The notes beneath the pieces are model-generated. The model saw nothing but the letters and a program-made list of their open reading frames with translations. It did not search any database and was not told the DNA's origin. This document shows positions 35,287-43,465 of a stretch of 64,000 nt of DNA, piece by piece (the stretch's first letter is position 1; the number at the start of each line of letters is the position of its first letter). The stretch lies in the NCBI RefSeq assembly GCF_003074055.1, contig NZ_CP029043.1, positions 992,001-1,056,000 on the forward strand, given 5' to 3'. The translations under genes and the position numbers were made by a program. Origin of the DNA: Streptomyces nigra (GTDB lineage Bacteria > Actinomycetota > Actinomycetes > Streptomycetales > Streptomycetaceae).

Positions 35287-35772
35287 GTGCATCGATCGAC
35301 GACCACCGCGACGCTTCTGGTCACCGCGGCCGTCTCGGCCCTCACGGGCTGTACGACGGTCCAGGCCCCGCCGGCCTCCGCACCCCGGGCGACACCGGTA
35401 CGGCCCGCCCCGCCCCTGCCGAGCGGGCACACCCACCCCGAGGTCGTCCAGGCGCCGGCCCGTGAGGCGCTGGCGCTCATCGGCCCCTCCCGGCGCCCGG
35501 ACCCGAAGCGGTCCGCCGCCCCAGCGGCACCGTCGCACACCTCCCGGCCGGCCCCGGCGGCCCCGCGCCCCCAGCCGGAGCAGCGGGCCCCGCGCCGCCC
35601 GGCGCCCACCACCGCCCCGCGGGAGCCGCGGGTCACGGTGCCCGACGTGACCCGGCACCTCCCCCAGGACGCCGGGGGGAACGCCGACGTCTGCGCGCTC
35701 GGCCGGAAGTACGGCGGCTGGCGGCCCGACAGCCAGGAGGCACGCATCTGCGACCAGGCGTACGGCCGGTGA
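35287..35772 (+). CDS. Proline-rich lipoprotein
   Basis: 161 residues from GTG 35287, which gives a proper short signal peptide (RSTTTATLLVTAAVSALTGC with the lipobox Cys near residue 22). An upstream GTG at 35224 would give an odd long N-tail. A Pro/Ala/Arg-rich stalk of about 90 residues follows. The C-terminal VCALGRKYGGWRPDSQEARICDQAYG is a short two-Cys module. Likely anchored outside the membrane. Function unknown. Confidence 0.75.
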   Translation: MHRSTTTATLLVTAAVSALTGCTTVQAPPASAPRATPVRPAPPLPSGHTHPEVVQAPAREALALIGPSRRPDPKRSAAPAAPSHTSRPAPAAPRPQPEQRAPRRPAPTTAPREPRVTVPDVTRHLPQDAGGNADVCALGRKYGGWRPDSQEARICDQAYGR

Positions 35773-36055
35773 GCCCGCCCGGCCCTCCCCTGTCCGTATG
35801 GGCGGGCCGGGTACGGGCCGCCTGACCGGGATCGCCGGGGCGGGCGGCTAAGAGCTCCGAACAAAAGTGGAGCCCGGCTCACGACGCCTGGCCCGCACGC
35901 TCGCCGCGTTGCCGGGTCGTCCGCATACATCCGGTATGCGCACTGCCCTCCGCCCTGCGATGCACCGCATCCGACGCCGCGCGCTGATCCACCGGGAATC
36001 ACGGGACAGCCCTTAGCGTCAGGAGGGACCAGCCGACGAGGGCCCGGAGGACGCG

Positions 36056-36538
36056 GTGACGGAGCGACAGGAGCGCACGGCTGCCGAAGCCGTGCTGACA
36101 CGCATCGGGCAGGTCGTCATCCTGCATCACGCCGGTGACCGTGAGGAGGCCCGGCGCCGTCTGCTCGATCTGTGGACCGAGCTCGGCGCGGACGGCGACC
36201 CCCTGCACCGCTGCACCCTGGCCCACTATCTGGCCGACACCCACGACGATCCCACCGACGAACTGGCTTGGGACCTGCGGGCGTTGACCGAGGCGGAGAG
36301 CGCCGGCGGAGCGGGGCCCGCCGGCGGCCCCCGCAGCGTCCCCGCGCTGAAGGCGCTGTACCCCTCCCTGCATCTGAACCTGGCGGCCGACTACGTCAAG
36401 CTCGACCGCGCCGAGGCCGCGCGGGCCCATCTGCGACGGGCGCGGGGCGCGGCCGGGGCACTGGGCGACGACAGCTACGGGGACGGGGTGCGGGCGGAGA
36501 TCCGCCGGCTGGAGCGCCGCCTGGGGGACGCGCCCTAG
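36056..36538 (+). CDS. Tetratricopeptide-repeat-like protein
   Basis: 160 residues, all helical by composition. TPR-like pairs are seen in VVILHHAGDREEARRRLLDLWTELGADGD and LHLNLAADYVKLDRAEAARAHLRRARGAA. GTG 36056 follows GGAGG. A partner is not evident. The 280-bp upstream gap has only a doubtful 26-codon frame. It converges on ung with a 5-bp gap. Confidence 0.82.
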   Translation: MTERQERTAAEAVLTRIGQVVILHHAGDREEARRRLLDLWTELGADGDPLHRCTLAHYLADTHDDPTDELAWDLRALTEAESAGGAGPAGGPRSVPALKALYPSLHLNLAADYVKLDRAEAARAHLRRARGAAGALGDDSYGDGVRAEIRRLERRLGDAP

Positions 36539-36543
36539 TCAGC

Positions 36544-37227
36544 TCAGCCCAGGTTCGGGATGCGCCAGTCGATCGGCTCGTGGCCCTGCCCGGCAACGGC
36601 CTCGTTGATCTGCGTGAACGGGTGGGAGCCGAAGAACTTGCGGGCCGAGAGCGGCGAGGGGTGGGCGCCCTTGACGACCACGTGCCGGGTCTCGTCGATG
36701 AGCGGGAGCTTCTTCTGCGCGTAGTTCCCCCACAGGACGAACACCGCCGGGTCGGGACGGCTCGCCACGGCGCGGATCACGGCGTCGGTGAACTTCTCCC
36801 AGCCCTTGCCCTTGTGCGAGTTGGCCTCGCCGGCGCGGACCGTCAGCACCGCGTTCAGCAGCAGGACGCCCTGCTGGGCCCAGGGCATCAGATAGCCGTT
36901 GTCGGGGATGGGGAGGCCGAGCTCCTCCTGCATCTCCTTGTAGATGTTCCGCAGTGACGGCGGGGTCTTCACGCCGGGGCGGACCGAGAAGCACAGGCCG
37001 TGGCCCTGGCCCTCGCCGTGGTACGGGTCCTGGCCGAGGATGAGCACCTTGACCTTGTCGTACGGCGTCGCGTCGAGGGCGGCGAAGACCTCCTCGCGCG
37101 GCGGGTAGACGGGACCCTTCGCCCGCTCCTCCTCGACGAACTCCGTCAGCTCCTTGAAGTAGGGCTGCTGCAGTTCGTCGCCCAGAACCCCGCGCCAGGA
37201 CTCGGGCAGCATGGCGATGTCGGTCAC
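36544..37227 (-). CDS. ung: Uracil-DNA glycosylase
   Basis: 227 residues, family 1. The water-activating motif is GQDPYHGEGQGHGL with Asp and Tyr, and the DNA-intercalation loop is HPSPLSARKFFGSHPF with His. LMPWAQQGVLLLNAVLTV is also typical. It removes uracil from DNA. GTG 37227 follows AAGGAAG. A longer frame upstream is not needed. Confidence 0.97.
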   Translation of the reverse strand: MTDIAMLPESWRGVLGDELQQPYFKELTEFVEEERAKGPVYPPREEVFAALDATPYDKVKVLILGQDPYHGEGQGHGLCFSVRPGVKTPPSLRNIYKEMQEELGLPIPDNGYLMPWAQQGVLLLNAVLTVRAGEANSHKGKGWEKFTDAVIRAVASRPDPAVFVLWGNYAQKKLPLIDETRHVVVKGAHPSPLSARKFFGSHPFTQINEAVAGQGHEPIDWRIPNLG

Positions 37228-37276
37228 GTCAACTTCCTTACGGTGTGCGGCGGACGGTGTGCGGTCCACGGCCAAG

Positions 37277-37311
37277 GGCCGCCTGTTGATTCTCCGAACC
37301 TACAGGCGGCC
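37277..37311. terminator. Stem-loop between the binding lipoprotein and ung
   Basis: GGCCGCCTGT at 37277-37286 pairs exactly with 37302-37311 across a 15-nt loop, about 60 bp after the binding-lipoprotein stop. It may end that transcript or lie in the ung leader. Confidence 0.55.
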
Positions 37312-37369
37312 ACTGACAATCGCCTCGCGGACCGTACGTCCCGCCCCCGTGGCCCGGGGAAGAGCGTGT

Positions 37370-38956
37370 CTACCAGCTGGTCTTGCGGTACAGCTCGCCC
37401 ACCATCATGATCGTCGACGGGTCGAGGGCCCGCTCCGAGCCGGAGATCTCCGTGCTGGCCGCCACGTACTGGCGACCCTGCCACAGCGGCAGCAGCCGCG
37501 CGTCGTCGACGAGGATGCGCTGCGCCTCCTCGAAGTCCTTGACGACGTTGGCGCGGTCGCTCTGGGCGCGGGAGCTGGGCAGCAGCGTCTCGGTGATCTT
37601 CGGCGAGACATAGGGCGTGCCGAGGGCGTTCTGGTCTCCGACGAAGGGCGCGATGAAGTTGTCCGCGTCCGGGAAGTCGGGGAACCAGCCGCGGCCGAAC
37701 ACCGGGTACTCGCCCTTCTGGTAGCCGGAGACGTAGGTCTTCCACGGGCGGCTCTTGAGGGTGATCTGGAAGAGCCCCGACTTCTCCAGCTGGCGCTTCA
37801 GCTCCTCGAACTCGGCCTTGGTGGAGGAGCCGTAGCGGTCGCTGGTGTACCAGAGGGTCAGCGACACCGGCGTCGTGATGCCCGCCTCGGTGAGGATCTT
37901 GCGGGCCTTGGCCTTGCTGGGGTCGCCGAAGTCGTCGAAGAAGCCGGTCGTGTGGCCGGTCAGGCCCTTGGGGACCATCGAGTACAGCGGCTCGACGGTG
38001 TCCTTGTAGACCTTGTGGGCGATCGCGGGGCGGTCGACGATCTGGGCGATGGCCTTGCGGACGGCGGTCTTGCCGGCCGTCGGGTCCTTCGGGTTGAACA
38101 CCAGGTAGTTGATCTCGGTGCCGAAGCCCTCGGTGATCTGGAGTTCGTCCTTGTCGTCGGCCTGGAGCTCGACGATGTCATCGGCGTTGAGACCGCGGAA
38201 GGCGACGTCGAGCTCCTTGTCGCGCAGCGCGCCGACCATGGTGGGCGAGTCCTGGAAGTAGCGGATGGTGACCGCGTCGTTCTTCCGCTCCGCGTACCCG
38301 TTGTAGGTGTCGTTCTTGACGAGTTCGGCCTGCTTGCCCTCGTCGTAGGACTGCAGGTTGTACGGGCCGGAGCCGACGATCGAGCTCTCCTCGCGCAGCT
38401 TGCCGGCCGGGTACTCCTGGGGGTCCACGATCGACATCGCGGGTGTGGCGAGCACGAACGGGAAGGTGGCGTCGGCCTTGTTGAGGTGGAAGACGACCTC
38501 GCGGTCGTTGAGCACCTGGACGCGGTCGAGGCTGCCGAGCAGTCCGGCCGGGCCGCCGTTGACGTTGATCTTCCGGATGCGGTCGATCGAGTGCTTGACG
38601 GCCTGCGCGTTCAGCGCGTGCCCGTCGGAGAACTTCAGACCCTCGCGCAGTTCGCACTGGTACTTCTTGTTGGAGCCGTCCGTGAACCGGCACTCCTCCG
38701 CGGCGTCCGGCTCGGGCGCGCTCGCCCCCGAGGGGTAACTGAGCAGCGTCTGATAGATGTTCCGGAACAGCTCCCAGGAACTGTCCCAGGCCGCGGCGGG
38801 GTCGAGGGTGCTTGGTGCAGCCGTCGTCCCCACGATGATCGGGCCCTGCTCCTCCGAGGAGTCGGATGAGAGGACACCGCATCCAGCCACCAGGGACGTT
38901 ATGGATGCGATGGCCGCCACCTGACGCAGGCGTCGGATCCGCTTGAACACGCGCAC
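37370..38956 (-). CDS. ABC transporter substrate-binding lipoprotein, family 5 (oligopeptide type)
   Basis: 528 residues. The signal peptide has a basic start (RVFKRIRRLRQ) and the lipobox SLVAGC. The mature part is a family-5 binding protein: IIVGTTAAPSTLDPAAAWDSSWELFRNIYQTLL, CELREGLKFSDGHALNAQAVKHSIDRI, and IVGSGPYNLQSYDEGKQAELVKNDTYNGYAE. It binds peptides or similar solutes for import, yet no permease or ATPase gene is adjacent, so it is an orphan. GTG 38956 follows GAGGAGC. Confidence 0.92.
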   Translation of the reverse strand: MRVFKRIRRLRQVAAIASITSLVAGCGVLSSDSSEEQGPIIVGTTAAPSTLDPAAAWDSSWELFRNIYQTLLSYPSGASAPEPDAAEECRFTDGSNKKYQCELREGLKFSDGHALNAQAVKHSIDRIRKINVNGGPAGLLGSLDRVQVLNDREVVFHLNKADATFPFVLATPAMSIVDPQEYPAGKLREESSIVGSGPYNLQSYDEGKQAELVKNDTYNGYAERKNDAVTIRYFQDSPTMVGALRDKELDVAFRGLNADDIVELQADDKDELQITEGFGTEINYLVFNPKDPTAGKTAVRKAIAQIVDRPAIAHKVYKDTVEPLYSMVPKGLTGHTTGFFDDFGDPSKAKARKILTEAGITTPVSLTLWYTSDRYGSSTKAEFEELKRQLEKSGLFQITLKSRPWKTYVSGYQKGEYPVFGRGWFPDFPDADNFIAPFVGDQNALGTPYVSPKITETLLPSSRAQSDRANVVKDFEEAQRILVDDARLLPLWQGRQYVAASTEISGSERALDPSTIMMVGELYRKTSW

Positions 38957-39092
38957 GCTCCTCGATCTGCCATACCAAGGGTCGGCAAAACATACCGCAG
39001 GCTCACGGCCTGTGAACCTCTCGTCTTGGGAGCACTTTTGCGTATGTGGTTTGACTACGTTGTCAGAGAGTCGCCGATCGTCCGATACACGC

Positions 39093-39127
39093 ACAAGGGC
39101 GCCACTGTCGTACAGCGGCGCCCTTGT
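39093..39127. terminator. Long stem-loop after the SDR gene
   Basis: 16-bp stem with one mismatch (39093-39108 with 39112-39127) and a 3-nt loop, 36 bp beyond the SDR stop. Confidence 0.85.
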
Positions 39128-39162
39128 CGGACCGGCGAAAGACGGTGCCGGAGCGGTGCGGA

Positions 39163-39924
39163 TCAGCCGACGCCGGCGTTGAGGAAGATGCCGCCGTCGA
39201 CGACGAGCGTCTGTCCGGTGACCCAGTCGGACTGGTCGGAGGTGAGGAAGGCAGCCGCGCCGCCGATGTCGGACGGTACGCCGAGGCGGGCCAGCGGGTA
39301 GGCCGCGGCGGCCTCCTCCTCGCGGCCCTCGTACAGGGCCTGCGCGAACTTCGTCTTCACCACGGCCGGCGCGATCGCGTTGACCCGCACCCTGGGCGCG
39401 AACTCGTGGGCGAGCTGCTGGGTGAGGTTGATCAGCGCGGCCTTGCTGACGCCGTAGGCGGCGATGAACGGCGAGGGCGCGATGCCGGCCACGGAGGCGA
39501 TGTTGACGATCGCGCCGCCGTTGTCCTTCTGCCAGGCGTGCCAGGTCTTCTGCGCGAAGCCGAGCGCCGAGATCACGTTGGTCTCGAACACCTTGCGGGC
39601 GACACCCAGGTCGAGGTCGGCGATCGGCCCGAACACCGGGTTCGTGCCGGCGTTGTTGACCAGATGGTCGATGCGGCCGAAGGACTCCATGGCGCGCTCG
39701 ACGGCCACGGTCTGGTGGGCCTCGTCGTGCGCCTTGCCGGCCACGTACACGGCCCGGTCGGCGCCGAGCTGCTCGACGGCCTCCTTGAGGGCGTCCTCGT
39801 TGCGGCCGGTGATGACCACGCGGTCGCCGCGGGCGACGAGCGCCTCGGCGACGCCGTAGCCGATGCCGCGGCTGGCGCCCGTGATGAGGGCGACCTTGCC
39901 GGAGAGTGCGGGAAGTTCAGTCAT
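39163..39924 (-). CDS. SDR family oxidoreductase (classical)
   Basis: 253 residues. TGASRGIGYGVAEAL is at residues 15-29, NNAG at about 90, the catalytic Ser in NIASVAGIAP, then YGVSK. VNAIAPAVVKTKFAQ and VTGQTLVVDGGIFLNAG follow the family pattern. The substrate is likely a 3-keto/hydroxy acyl or similar compound. It is 18 bp after FabG in the same direction, so the two form an operon. The strong hairpin at 39093 ends it. Confidence 0.93.
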   Translation of the reverse strand: MTELPALSGKVALITGASRGIGYGVAEALVARGDRVVITGRNEDALKEAVEQLGADRAVYVAGKAHDEAHQTVAVERAMESFGRIDHLVNNAGTNPVFGPIADLDLGVARKVFETNVISALGFAQKTWHAWQKDNGGAIVNIASVAGIAPSPFIAAYGVSKAALINLTQQLAHEFAPRVRVNAIAPAVVKTKFAQALYEGREEEAAAAYPLARLGVPSDIGGAAAFLTSDQSDWVTGQTLVVDGGIFLNAGVG

Positions 39925-39942
39925 GTCGGTGGCTCCTCGGCC

Positions 39943-40704
39943 CTAGTCGAGCGGTCCGCCGGCCACGTACAGGACCTGGCCGGAGACGAAGCCGGCGGCC
40001 TCGCCGGTGAAGAAGGCGATGGCGTTGGCGATGTCCTCGGGCTCGCCGACGCGGGCCACCGGGATCTGGGTGGCGGCGGCGGCCTTGAAGTCCTCGAAGC
40101 CCATGCCGACGCGGTCGGCGGTGGCCTTGGTCATCTCGGTGGCGATGAAGCCGGGGGCGACCGCGTTGGCGGTGACGCCGAACTTGCCGAGCTCCTTGGC
40201 GAGGGTCTTGGTGAAGCCCTGCAGACCGGCCTTGGCGGCGGAGTAGTTGACCTGGCCGCGGTTGCCGAGCGCGGAGGACGACGACAGGTTGACGATCCGG
40301 CCGAAGCCCGCGTCCACCATGTGCTTCTGGCAGGCCTTCGACATCAGGAAGGCGCCGCGCAGATGCACGTTCATGACGGTGTCCCAGTCGGAGACGCTCA
40401 TCTTGAACAGCAGGTTGTCACGGAGCACACCGGCGTTGTTGACCAGGATCGTCGGGGCGCCCAGCTCGTCGGCGATCCGGGCGACCGCGGCCTCCACCTG
40501 CGCCTCGTCCGACACGTCGCAGCCGACCGCGAGGGCCGTGCCGCCGGCCGCGGTGATCTTCTCCACGGTGTCCTTGCAGGCGGCCTCGTCGAGGTCGATG
40601 ACGGCGACCGCGCGGCCCTCGGCGGCCAGCCGTACGGCGGTGGCGGCGCCGATGCCGCGCGCTGCGCCGGTGACGACGGCGACCCGCTGCTCAGTGGTGG
40701 ACAT
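39943..40704 (-). CDS. fabG: FabG-like 3-oxoacyl-[ACP/CoA] reductase
   Basis: 253 residues. TGAARGIGAATAVRLAAEG near residue 12, NNAGVLRDNLLFKM (typical of FabG/PhaB), Ser in NLSSSSALGNRGQVNYSAAKAGLQG with Tyr/Lys, and VAPGFIATEMT. It reduces 3-ketoacyl-ACP or CoA with NADPH. It is likely a paralogue rather than the essential FabG, as it is not with FabD/H/F genes. A dyad 18 bp upstream (40722) suggests TetR-type control. Confidence 0.88.
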   Translation of the reverse strand: MSTTEQRVAVVTGAARGIGAATAVRLAAEGRAVAVIDLDEAACKDTVEKITAAGGTALAVGCDVSDEAQVEAAVARIADELGAPTILVNNAGVLRDNLLFKMSVSDWDTVMNVHLRGAFLMSKACQKHMVDAGFGRIVNLSSSSALGNRGQVNYSAAKAGLQGFTKTLAKELGKFGVTANAVAPGFIATEMTKATADRVGMGFEDFKAAAATQIPVARVGEPEDIANAIAFFTGEAAGFVSGQVLYVAGGPLD

Positions 40705-40721
40705 CAGTGACTCTCCTCAGG

Positions 40722-40735
40722 TGAGCGACCGCTTA
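40722..40735. promoter_or_regulatory. Dyad before the FabG-like gene
   Basis: On the minus strand TAAGCGGTCGCTCA, with AGCG and CGCT arms around GT. It resembles TetR sites of actinobacterial fatty-acid genes. Confidence 0.45.
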
Positions 40736-40817
40736 GTACCTTCGATGGACGTGACGCTAGAAGTCCTGGCACGCGGTGTCAACGGCCACCGCGCGCATGT
40801 GATCCATTACCTGCCCC

Positions 40818-41267
40818 TCACCGCACCAGACGATCCAGCAGCCGTTCCGTCTCGGCCGCCGGGTCGAGGGTGAGCCCGGTGTGCACGGGCCCGGGCTGCA
40901 CCACGGTCGAGCGGGGCGCGATCAGCCAGCGGAAACGGCGTCCCGCGTCGTCGCCGGCGGCCTGGCCCGCCGTCTCGCCGGTGCCGCAGACGCGCTCGAC
41001 CGCGTCGAGGGCGGCCCGTACACCCGCCACGTCCGCGTCCGGGTCGAGGGCGAGCAGCCGCCGTTCGTCGAGGTGGGTGCGGGCTCCCAGGTAGCCGCGG
41101 GCCCGGCAGTACACGAGGACACCGGCGTTGACGCACTCGCCGCGCTCGACCCGGGGGACGACGCGCAGGAGGGCGTACTCGAAGACGTCCCGTTCGTTCG
41201 CCTCGCCGCCGCGGATGATGTGGCGCTCGACGACATGGCCGGCCATGTGGATGTGCCGCTCGCTCAC
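40818..41267 (-). CDS. DUF3037 domain protein
   Basis: 149 residues. The family opening is FEYALLRVVPRVERGECVNAGVLVYCRARGYLGAR, followed by LLALDPDADV and FRWLIAPRSTVVQPGPVHTGLT. No enzyme motif is clear. The start overlaps the stop of the HipA-like kinase gene by 4 bp, and these two families are commonly neighbours in actinobacteria, so they probably work together. Confidence 0.88.
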   Translation of the reverse strand: MSERHIHMAGHVVERHIIRGGEANERDVFEYALLRVVPRVERGECVNAGVLVYCRARGYLGARTHLDERRLLALDPDADVAGVRAALDAVERVCGTGETAGQAAGDDAGRRFRWLIAPRSTVVQPGPVHTGLTLDPAAETERLLDRLVR

Positions 41268-42028
41268 GCGACCTCCTCGATTCCGGTGACGCGCTCGTGG
41301 ACGGCGGCCGCGCGCGCGAGCAGCGGCCGCACATAGGCCCGCCGCAGGTCGTCGGCGGTGTCGAAGCCCGGTTCACCGGCCAGCCAGACGTCCGGGATCT
41401 CGGCGGTCACCTCGGTCAGCAGATCCTCGGTGACCCTGGGTGCCAGCTCGGCGGCGGCGCCCGCGAGGTCCGGCGCGAACCGGGCCAGGGCGTGGTCCGA
41501 AGCGTCGTAGGGGCGGGCGGCGGAGGCGTCGGCGCCGGGCCAGTTGTGATGCCAGATCATCGTGGCGCCGTGGTCGATGAGCCACAGTTCGCCCTGCCAC
41601 ATCAGCAGGTTGGGGTTGCGCCAGGAGCGGTCGACGTTGTTCACCAGCGCGTCGAACCACAGGACACGGCCGGCCTCCTCGGGGCTCACCTCGAAGGCGA
41701 GCGGGTCGAAGCCCAGCGCGCCGGAGAGGAAGTCCATGCCGAGGTTGGTGCCCCCGCTGGACCGGAGCAGGTCCTGCACCTGCTGTTCGGGCTCGCCGAG
41801 CCCCAGCACCGGGTCGAGCTCCATCGTGACCAGCCGGGGCACCCGCAGGCCGAGCCGGCGGGCGAGTTCGCCGCAGACGACCTCCGCCACCAGCGTCTTG
41901 CGGCCCTGTCCGGCCCCGGCGAACTTCATGACGTAGGTCCCGAGGTCGTCGGCCTCGACGAGTCCCGGCAGCGAGCCGCCCTCACGCAGGGGCGTGACGT
42001 AGCGGGTCGCGATGACTTCCTTGAGCAT
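41264..42028 (-). CDS. HipA-like kinase
   Basis: 254 residues. Kinase-type features: Lys in TYVMKFAGAGQGRKTLVAEV (residue 35), the catalytic loop VNNVDRSWRNPNLLMW (Asp133 and Asn138 or 140), and the metal Asp in LIDHGATM (Asp152). It lacks the HipA N-subdomain and is shorter than classic HipA (about 440), as in the HipA_2 class. Substrate unknown; classic HipA phosphorylates GltX. Coupled with DUF3037 downstream. Confidence 0.85.
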   Translation of the reverse strand: MLKEVIATRYVTPLREGGSLPGLVEADDLGTYVMKFAGAGQGRKTLVAEVVCGELARRLGLRVPRLVTMELDPVLGLGEPEQQVQDLLRSSGGTNLGMDFLSGALGFDPLAFEVSPEEAGRVLWFDALVNNVDRSWRNPNLLMWQGELWLIDHGATMIWHHNWPGADASAARPYDASDHALARFAPDLAGAAAELAPRVTEDLLTEVTAEIPDVWLAGEPGFDTADDLRRAYVRPLLARAAAVHERVTGIEEVA

Positions 42029-42082
42029 CGCCCCAGGTTACTGGCGGGGAGGTGCGGTCCGGGGCTCGGTGTGCCGCCGCGC

Positions 42083-42122
42083 CGACAGCGGACCGACAGC
42101 TGTCGACAGCGGACCGACAGCT
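42083..42122. repeat. 19-bp direct repeat upstream of the Rieske gene
   Basis: CGACAGCGGACCGACAGCT at 42083-42101 and 42104-42122, a 21-bp period (two helical turns). GACAGCTGTC at 42095-42104 is a perfect palindrome at the join. It lies between the divergent HipA-like and Rieske genes. Confidence 0.8.
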
Positions 42123-42237
42123 CCTCTTTACCCGCGTCCGAGGCCGGGCACGACAGGATTTCCGCAGCGTCTGAACAGGGGGTCCCCAGGGACCGTACCT
42201 CTCGGCAGATCACGGATGACCGGAAGGAAACGTCAGC

Positions 42238-42687
42238 ATGACCAGCGAATCAGTACAGCCGAAGCCGGGCCCGAGCCGCCGTACCGTCGTGGCGGCGGTG
42301 GGCGCGGCGGGGCTCGCCGTCGCGCTGACCGCGTGCGGGTCCGAGGACGAGGCGTCCGGCTCGTCCACGGAGCAGGGAGCGGCGGCGGGCGGTGGCGGCG
42401 GTGCCGCGCTCGCGAAGACGGCGGACATCCCGGAGGGCGGCGCCAAGGTCTTCGACGCCGAGAAGGTGGTCGTCTCGCAGCCGGCGGCCGGTGACTTCAA
42501 GGCCTTCTCGACGATCTGCACACACCAGAACTGCCCCATGACGGACCTCAAGGAGGACACGCTGTCCTGCGCCTGTCACGGCAGCCAGTTCTCTGTCCTG
42601 GACGGCAGCGTGAAGAAGGGCCCGGCGACCCAGCCGCTGCCCGCCAAGAAGATCGACGTGGCCGGCGGCTCCATCACGCTGGCCTGA
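42238..42687 (+). CDS. Rieske [2Fe-2S] lipoprotein with Tat signal
   Basis: 149 residues. The N-terminus has a twin-arginine SRRTVV, a hydrophobic stretch and the lipobox ALTAC, so it is exported folded and lipid-anchored. A Gly-rich linker follows. The Rieske motif is complete: CTHQNC (Cys94, His96) and CACHGSQF (Cys111, His114), with Cys99/Cys113 for the disulfide. It carries electrons outside the membrane; partner unknown. Such proteins recur widely in Streptomyces. Its end overlaps the convergent isochorismatase-like gene by 14 bp. Confidence 0.93.
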   Translation: MTSESVQPKPGPSRRTVVAAVGAAGLAVALTACGSEDEASGSSTEQGAAAGGGGGAALAKTADIPEGGAKVFDAEKVVVSQPAAGDFKAFSTICTHQNCPMTDLKEDTLSCACHGSQFSVLDGSVKKGPATQPLPAKKIDVAGGSITLA

Positions 42688-43324
42688 CGCGCGCCGCCCG
42701 CGCGAAGCCGTCCAGTACCTCGTCCGTGGTGACGACGGTGGCGACGAGCGCGAGGGTGTGGGCGATCATCGCGGGGGTGTATTCGGGGGGTACCCCCGCG
42801 ATGGCGTCACGGGGGACGACCACCACATAGCCGCGGTTCACCGCGTCGAGGACGGCGTTCGGCACGGCCACATTGGCCGAGACGCCCGCGACGACGAGCG
42901 TGCGGCAGCCGAGGTTGCGCAGCAGGGCGTCGACATCCGTGCCCTGGATGGGGGACAGGCCGTGCAGCCGTCGTACGACCAGGTCCTCGTCGGCGACCTC
43001 GATCGGCGCCGCCACCCGGACCGCGTCGGTGCCGGACAGCTGCCGGACGGGAAGCCGCTCGGCGGCGCGGAAGAGCCGGGCGTTGCGGTTGGCGCCGCGG
43101 CCGTCCGGGCGGCGTTCGGCGACGGCATGGATCACCTGCACGCCGCTCGTGCGGGCGGCGTCGACCAGCCGGGCGACCCGGGCGAGGGCGCCCGATCCGC
43201 GGGCCTCCTCGGCGAGTTCGGGCAGGGCGCTGTCCGGGCCGACGACGCCGTTCTGGCACTCGACGGTGAGCAGGACGGTGGTCGCGGGGTCGAGGAGTTC
43301 GCTGAGCTCGGTGTGCTGCGGCAT
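42674..43324 (-). CDS. Isochorismatase-fold protein
   Basis: 216 residues from ATG 43324. The cysteine-hydrolase fold is clear (TTVLLTVECQNGVVGP, VQVIHAVAERRPDGRGANRNARLF, LVVAGVSANVAVPNAVLDAVNRGY). The usual catalytic Asp position is Glu-Cys-Gln here, and the nucleophile Cys position in the GVSANVAVP loop is not Cys. Hence it is not a normal cysteine hydrolase. Isochorismatases proper also lack this Cys. Function is uncertain. A GGGGGAG ribosome site precedes it. Confidence 0.86.
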   Translation of the reverse strand: MPQHTELSELLDPATTVLLTVECQNGVVGPDSALPELAEEARGSGALARVARLVDAARTSGVQVIHAVAERRPDGRGANRNARLFRAAERLPVRQLSGTDAVRVAAPIEVADEDLVVRRLHGLSPIQGTDVDALLRNLGCRTLVVAGVSANVAVPNAVLDAVNRGYVVVVPRDAIAGVPPEYTPAMIAHTLALVATVVTTDEVLDGFARAARVRPA

Positions 43325-43404
43325 GGCTCCCCCAGGGGCCGGCGGCGGCGTGGGCGGTGAGCGTAGCCACCATTGCGTGGGGACGGAAGACGACTCATCC
43401 TTTT

Positions 43405-43434
43405 CTGACGTGATGTCAGAGGATCTCTCCTCTG
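43405..43434. promoter_or_regulatory. Two adjoining dyads in a divergent promoter
   Basis: CTGACGTGATGTCAG (43405-43419) directly followed by CAGAGGATCTCTCCTCTG (43417-43434, 7-bp arms, 4-nt loop). They lie between the isochorismatase-like and PPOx genes. Likely operators; an mRNA hairpin in the PPOx leader is possible. Confidence 0.6.
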
Positions 43435-43465
43435 GCACGACGTGGGAGAAGGAAGAGGGGGCCGT

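Noticed and set aside
35936..36016. A 26-codon ORF (MRTALRPAMHRIRRR...) before the TPR protein, possibly a leader peptide
   Set aside because: No ribosome site, no attenuator stems nearby and no match to known cysteine or ribosomal leader peptides.
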